From Polynucleobacter sp. HIN7 (GTDB lineage: Bacteria > Pseudomonadota > Gammaproteobacteria > Burkholderiales > Burkholderiaceae), in NCBI RefSeq assembly GCF_030297595.1, contig NZ_AP028138.1, positions 868,001 to 932,000 on the forward strand: a DNA stretch of 64,000 bases. Reading direction: 5' to 3'. The notes beneath the pieces are model-generated. The model worked only from the letters and a program-made list of their open reading frames with translations. It made no database searches and was not told where the DNA came from. This document shows, piece by piece, positions 59,698 through 64,000 of the stretch; the first letter of the stretch is position 1, and each line of letters begins with the position of its first letter. The position numbers were made by a program, and so were the translations under genes.

Positions 59698-60825
59698 TTA
59701 ACAGGGTTTTGGACTCATGCGCCACTGTAAGTATTGAAGCCCCAAATAGCCTCCCAAGAAAAATCCAGGGAGTGCAATAAATGCATTGAGTGCTAAAGTT
59801 GATATTCCACTCAAGCCCTGCCCGACCGTACACCCCATCGCAGTGACTCCGCCAAATCCCATCAGCGCGGCACCCACGAGATGATTGGCAGTATCCTCAA
59901 CACCCCGAAATGCTTCCCAACGAAAACGTTTGCTGATGATGGCGCTAATCGCCGAGCCAACAATCATGCCCAACACCGCCACAATGCCAATGGTGAGCAC
60001 TTTAGACTTATCACTCGTGAACATTAACCAATCCAAGGAATAGGCATACGGCGCCACAAATGAGAGGCTTTCCATCCGACCCGAGTTCGTCACCAAGAAT
60101 GCTTCTTGCAATGTATTGGGGTCCTCTTCAAGATGCGCAAAGTGCCCGGATACCCACCAAATAGCGGTGATCGCCAAGCCAACCCCGACTCCTGCTAAGA
60201 GATTATCAATAGTCCAAAACGATTTCTTTAAAAGTGCGTAGGCAATAAAGGCGCCACCAATCACAAGGGACAGAATCCAACGTAGTTGTTCTTTGCCCAT
60301 ACCAACGCTGGCGGAAAGAACGCTTGGCAAATCTTGTGAGGTTTTGAGATTCAATGCCACTTGGTCGATCGAATTGGTTCTCAGGACTCCTAAAAATCCA
60401 CGCATGGTCATATAGGCAACGAGTCCCAACACAATAAATACCACGATGGATTTCAGATTGCCACTGCCGATCCGAACGAGGGTTTTGCTACCGCATCCGG
60501 ATGCCAGAACCATCCCGATCCCAAATAGAACGCTACCGATTAGGGTCGATAGATAAAGCACGCGGTTACCGGTATAGAGGGATTTGGTGACATCAATCCA
60601 TCCAAGGTGGGACATCGTAGCAACCCCCAGTATTGCGATGCCAATCGCTAAGCACCATTGGCGCATACGAGACCAATCTTCCATTAGGAGGCCATCGGAT
60701 ACGGCACCCAGTGTGCAAAAGTTCGTGCGCTGCATGATGGCGCCCAACACTGCGGTAATCGCAAAGGTAATCAGCAAAGCCTGACTACCCAGAGAGCGAA
60801 TCTGCTCTGGTGATAAATCAGTCAT
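59698..60825 (-). CDS. Full-length YeeE/YedE (TsuA-like) thiosulfate/sulfur transporter
   Basis: 375 residues with about nine to ten transmembrane helices. Cys in RTNFCTLGAVSDG, SGCGSKTLVRIGSGN and AMGCTVGQGLSGIS lie where TsuA has its thiosulfate-handling cysteines. In the sox setting, import or export of a reduced sulfur species is likely. Confidence 0.88.
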   Translation of the reverse strand: MTDLSPEQIRSLGSQALLITFAITAVLGAIMQRTNFCTLGAVSDGLLMEDWSRMRQWCLAIGIAILGVATMSHLGWIDVTKSLYTGNRVLYLSTLIGSVLFGIGMVLASGCGSKTLVRIGSGNLKSIVVFIVLGLVAYMTMRGFLGVLRTNSIDQVALNLKTSQDLPSVLSASVGMGKEQLRWILSLVIGGAFIAYALLKKSFWTIDNLLAGVGVGLAITAIWWVSGHFAHLEEDPNTLQEAFLVTNSGRMESLSFVAPYAYSLDWLMFTSDKSKVLTIGIVAVLGMIVGSAISAIISKRFRWEAFRGVEDTANHLVGAALMGFGGVTAMGCTVGQGLSGISTLALNAFIALPGFFLGGYLGLQYLQWRMSPKPC

Positions 60826-60833
60826 GATGATTC

Positions 60834-61151
60834 CTAGGGTTTAAATTTGTAGTATTGTTGGTTTAGGTAAGCAACGACGTCTGCTTCATCCTCTGGGAAT
60901 AGATCTAGGCGTAATTCGGTATTACAGCGTGCGACCATCACTTTCAAGCGATCTAAGCCCTTCACCCGACGATCCTTGCGGGTGTAAATCAAAGTGCCAT
61001 CACCCAAGCCAGACTTCTCAGCATGGCATTGATAGCACTTGGTATCTTCAATCTTCTTGCCATTGGCAAGGTTGGGCGCAGCCACGACAGGCTGCGCGGC
61101 TAATCCACCTAAAACACCGATGAAAATTGCTAAGGTCGATAAAGTCTTCAT
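60834..61151 (-). CDS. Small periplasmic cytochrome c of the sox cluster
   Basis: 105 residues from the ATG at 61151 with a signal peptide ending near VVAA. One heme site CYQCH. The block RLKVMVARCNTELRLDLFPEDE has a lone Cys in a SoxA-like arrangement, and could supply the distal ligand. It may accept electrons from the Sox enzymes. Confidence 0.85.
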   Translation of the reverse strand: MKTLSTLAIFIGVLGGLAAQPVVAAPNLANGKKIEDTKCYQCHAEKSGLGDGTLIYTRKDRRVKGLDRLKVMVARCNTELRLDLFPEDEADVVAYLNQQYYKFKP

Positions 61152-61292
61152 AGTATTTGTATGTATCAATTTCTGAAGATGTGATTCTATCGGACTGAAT
61201 TAAAAAACTACAGCAAAATCAGTGTTTTAGAAGCCAAAATCAAGATTATTCCGTAATGCTAATATAAGCAAAAGTTATAAAGCAATGAGTAA

Positions 61293-61727
61293 TCAGGGCC
61301 GGATATAGGCGTATTTATCCTTAAATTGCAGGTCAGCAATCCGAACCACGCCGGAGGGGGTGAACTCGGCATCTAGGATAAATTGATCGCGCTTGAGGTT
61401 GCGGTTGCGCAGGGTAATCTCGCAGACTTCAAAACGTACCCCACGAGACTTTAAGGCGGCAACCAGTGGAGCGTATTCGGTTCCATTCTTGTCTTTGCCA
61501 CCCTCCATCAGAATATCGACCCCGTTGGCATGGGTCACCACAATAATTTTGGTCTGTGGTGAGACATCGAGGTGATTGCGTATATTGCGTAAGCCTTTTA
61601 AGCCTTGGGTAGCTGCATCATCGATGTGATAAACCACCCGGGTTGATTCGGCTTTTGCTAAATTAGAGCCAATCGTTAAAGCGATGGCTAGAAAGCCCAT
61701 CAATACTGCACGAACGAATGCTTTCAT
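61293..61727 (-). CDS. Periplasmic DsrE-family protein
   Basis: 144 residues with a signal peptide (cleavage near NLAKA, about residue 27). The DsrE fold is recognised from KIIVVTHANGVDILMEGG and the conserved Cys in RFEVCEITLRNR. Cytoplasmic DsrE proteins carry sulfur; this exported version sits directly after soxB and may hold or pass sulfur in the periplasm. Confidence 0.83.
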   Translation of the reverse strand: MKAFVRAVLMGFLAIALTIGSNLAKAESTRVVYHIDDAATQGLKGLRNIRNHLDVSPQTKIIVVTHANGVDILMEGGKDKNGTEYAPLVAALKSRGVRFEVCEITLRNRNLKRDQFILDAEFTPSGVVRIADLQFKDKYAYIRP

Positions 61728-61754
61728 ACCATCCTCCAGTTAAAAAAGGAACGA

Positions 61755-63485
61755 CTAAATAGGAGCCATCCCCGGATTACCCTTGACACCTTTAATGACA
61801 GGCTCATTAAGCTTCACGGCCTTAATGGTCTTCACCTCCCGCAAGTGACGTGCCATTAGATCCCAAATGGCTTCGCCGCCGGCATTCTTTGCCTCTTCCG
61901 AAACCGGCGCCCAGCCAGCTACTTTATAGGTCTTACCTGCCTCAATCAGATTGCCATTTAAGCGCATCTCAGAAATGCGTTTGCCAGCACCACCCGCTGG
62001 ATCAATCGTATATTGCAAGCCACCGACCCGCACCATATCACCACCCTGTTGGTAGTAGGGATCGGGGTTGAATAAATTATCAGCGACGTCTTCCAATACG
62101 GTTTTGATCATCTCACCACTCATATTGGTGACCGTGGTGTAGGGATAAGTAATCGCGGTCTGATCGAGTAGATGCTCCATCGTGATCGACTCACCAGGCA
62201 ATAAGGAGGTGCCCCAACGGAAGCCAGGCGAGAATGAAATCTCCGCATTCTTTTGCTTTAAGAGCCCATCTAAGATCACTTGATCAAAACTACCATTGAA
62301 GTTACCACGGCGATACAAGAGGCCATCGGTCACTGCGAGCTTCTCAGCAAGCTTAGACTCATACGGTGCCCGAATCTTCTTAATCAAAGCACTCATCCCT
62401 GCGTCTGCGGGCAATAAGTTGGAGAATACCGGTAGAAGTTTGTAGCGGAAGTCGCTTACTTTGCCGCCCTTCACATCAAAATCCAAAACGCCTAAGAACT
62501 TACCATTGGATCCAGCGTTGGTAACCAAGGTGACGCCACCAGGATTTTTCACTTTCACGGGGGCTGGCACGCCATCGTGCGTATGGCCACCCATGATGGC
62601 ATCAATGCCCCGTACGCGGGAGGCCATCTTTAAATCCACATCCATACCATTGTGTGAGAGCACAACAACGACTTTTGCACCCTTCGCACGCGCTTCATCC
62701 ACCACCTTTTGCATATTCTCTTCTTGAATACCAAAGGTCCAGTTGGGTGTGAAATAACGGGGGTTCGCAATCGGTGTGTATGGGAATGCTTGGCCAACTA
62801 CGGCAACCTGAACACCATTCATGGTCTTCATGGCATACGGCGCAAAGACGGCATCACCAAAGTCGGCAGTCTTAATATTTTGAGCGACAAACGAGACCTT
62901 ACCCCGGAAATCCTTCTCCACAATCTCCATGACGCGTTTCTCACCCAAGGTCATTTCCCAATGGGGGGTCATCACGTCAACGCCCATCGCTAGACAGGCA
63001 TCCACCATATCCTGACCATTAGTCCAAAGCGCTGTTCCTGAGCCCTGCCAGGTATCGCCCCCATCAAGTAATAATGCGCCAGGTCGGCTCGCCTTAATTT
63101 GTTTAACCAATGCCGCCAAGTGAGCAAAGCCACCAACCTTGCCATAGGTCTTCGCTGCAGAAGCGAAGTCTAAATAGGTAAAGGCATGCGCATCACGCGT
63201 GCCAGGTTTCACCCCGTAGAACTTCAATAAATACTCACCCACCAAATGGGGTGGCTTGCCTTCTTGTGCGCCAATGCCTAAATTGACATTGGGTTCACGA
63301 AAGTAGATTGGGAGCAATTGCGCATGGCAATCCGTGAAATGCAAGAAGTGCACATTGCCAAACTTTGGCAGGTCATAAAACTTCTGTGCAGCACTTTGAG
63401 CATGAGAAAAATTGGACTGCAAGCTCATTCCACCAGCCGATGCCACTGCAAGGGCTTGCAGAAACTCCCGTCTACTAAAAGACAT
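61755..63485 (-). CDS. soxB: Thiosulfohydrolase SoxB
   Basis: 576 residues with a twin-arginine signal (SRREFLQALAVASAGG). Dimanganese site motifs are LHFTDCHAQLLP, LLDGGDTWQGSGTALW, VVVLSHNGMDVD and GGHTHDGVP. It hydrolyses sulfate from SoxYZ-bound intermediates in the periplasm. Adjacent soxX confirms the sox cluster. Confidence 0.96.
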   Translation of the reverse strand: MSFSRREFLQALAVASAGGMSLQSNFSHAQSAAQKFYDLPKFGNVHFLHFTDCHAQLLPIYFREPNVNLGIGAQEGKPPHLVGEYLLKFYGVKPGTRDAHAFTYLDFASAAKTYGKVGGFAHLAALVKQIKASRPGALLLDGGDTWQGSGTALWTNGQDMVDACLAMGVDVMTPHWEMTLGEKRVMEIVEKDFRGKVSFVAQNIKTADFGDAVFAPYAMKTMNGVQVAVVGQAFPYTPIANPRYFTPNWTFGIQEENMQKVVDEARAKGAKVVVVLSHNGMDVDLKMASRVRGIDAIMGGHTHDGVPAPVKVKNPGGVTLVTNAGSNGKFLGVLDFDVKGGKVSDFRYKLLPVFSNLLPADAGMSALIKKIRAPYESKLAEKLAVTDGLLYRRGNFNGSFDQVILDGLLKQKNAEISFSPGFRWGTSLLPGESITMEHLLDQTAITYPYTTVTNMSGEMIKTVLEDVADNLFNPDPYYQQGGDMVRVGGLQYTIDPAGGAGKRISEMRLNGNLIEAGKTYKVAGWAPVSEEAKNAGGEAIWDLMARHLREVKTIKAVKLNEPVIKGVKGNPGMAPI

Positions 63486-63505
63486 ACAACTCCTTTGAAA
63501 TTGGT

Positions 63506-64000
63506 TTACTGATTAACGGGGGAGTTCGGATCTAATAACAAGGCCATCACGTCTTGCATTTGCTTCTCGGTCAACAAATTGAAGTGACCAAAGCGCGGCA
63601 TATTGCTGCACACGTTATAAGCCTTGGAGTTGTAGATTCGATTCCAGGTATAGGTCACAACTTCTTTGCTGTAACCGCGTAGCTTGCCGTAGTTCCAGAG
63701 GCTTGGGCCAATGTTTCCGTAGGAGAGCTCAGCTTTATTAATTTGATGACAGTTATAGCAACCACCACCATTCACTGCATCCGCTTTATCACTCCAGGTC
63801 GCGCCGCGACCACTCTGCGCAATTCGCTCACCGGCCTTCCAGTCGCCGATGTATTTGCCATCAGCGGGTTGCTTAATACTTGCCATATTGGCCTTCTGAA
63901 TCGACTCAGCCTGCTTAGGGTTGCCCTTACCTGCTAATACCGCAGGATCCGAGCAATACTTTTGTGCAGCATCTTGCTTCAGACGATCAATCGAGGCGAT
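63506..64000 (-). CDS. soxX: Sulfur-oxidation cytochrome SoxX (N-terminus cut by window edge)
   Basis: The frame runs open to base 64000, with 164 residues visible. The heme site GGCYNCHQINKAELSYGNIGPSL and the C-terminal CSNMPRFGHFNLLTEKQMQDVMALLLDP identify SoxX, the partner of SoxA that links thiosulfate to SoxY. The Met in NMPRFGH is the expected distal heme ligand. The visible upstream part (YCSDPAVLAGKGNPKQAES) extends before an internal ATG at 63886 and belongs to the protein. The signal peptide is outside the window. Confidence 0.94.
   Translation of the reverse strand: MASIDRLKQDAAQKYCSDPAVLAGKGNPKQAESIQKANMASIKQPADGKYIGDWKAGERIAQSGRGATWSDKADAVNGGGCYNCHQINKAELSYGNIGPSLWNYGKLRGYSKEVVTYTWNRIYNSKAYNVCSNMPRFGHFNLLTEKQMQDVMALLLDPNSPVNQ

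Overview
The window looks like a chromosome segment of a small-genome, aerobic freshwater betaproteobacterium close to Polynucleobacter (Burkholderiales). This is inferred from the gene order pyrG-kdsA-eno-ftsB, the msrB-yciB-bolA-parvulin string, Bug/TctC receptors without membrane partners, short intergenic gaps and moderate GC. There is no prophage, insertion sequence or CRISPR array. Coding density is very high, with only two gaps above 300 bases.

Layout. 1-7.8 kb is housekeeping: the acnB 5' end, a small membrane protein, pyrG-kdsA-eno-ftsB, hslO, gltX, then tRNA-Ala, tRNA-Glu and tRNA-Asp. 7.9-14.3 kb holds two related secreted proteins of unknown function, a TauD-type dioxygenase with a Bug receptor, an M48 lipoprotein protease and an orphan TPP enzyme. 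14.3-19.5 kb is a LysR-controlled glyoxylate-to-glycerate operon (gcl-hyi-glxR). 19.5-25.2 kb has a LysR gene divergent from an operon of succinate dehydrogenase/fumarate reductase-type subunits interleaved with a two-subunit class I fumarase/tartrate dehydratase.

25.2-35.0 kb is the most interesting part. A Bug receptor is divergent from slcC-comC-suyA-suyB-gntR, which reads as a sulfolactate racemisation and desulfonation pathway giving pyruvate and sulfite. It converges on a molybdoenzyme operon, soeABC-like, predicted to oxidise that sulfite in the cytoplasm. Together they form a self-contained route from a C3-sulfonate to pyruvate and sulfate.

35.0-58.8 kb is mostly housekeeping and repair: an HNH nuclease, DUF3108 protein, K+ channel, ankyrin protein, tatD-holB-tmk-mltG, ygfZ, NRDE protein, selO, msrB, yciB, bolA, parvulin, gloA, FemAB-like protein, ybiT, gamma-glutamyltransferase, msrPQ, a queuosine-precursor transporter, gcdH, mnmH, thioesterase, phhB and a rhodanese/phosphatase-like protein. 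58.8-64.0 kb is the end of a sox (thiosulfate oxidation) cluster running off the right edge: soxX (partial), soxB, a periplasmic DsrE-like protein, a small cytochrome c and three YeeE/YedE sulfur-transport modules. The window thus pairs organosulfonate breakdown with inorganic sulfur oxidation about 30 kb apart.
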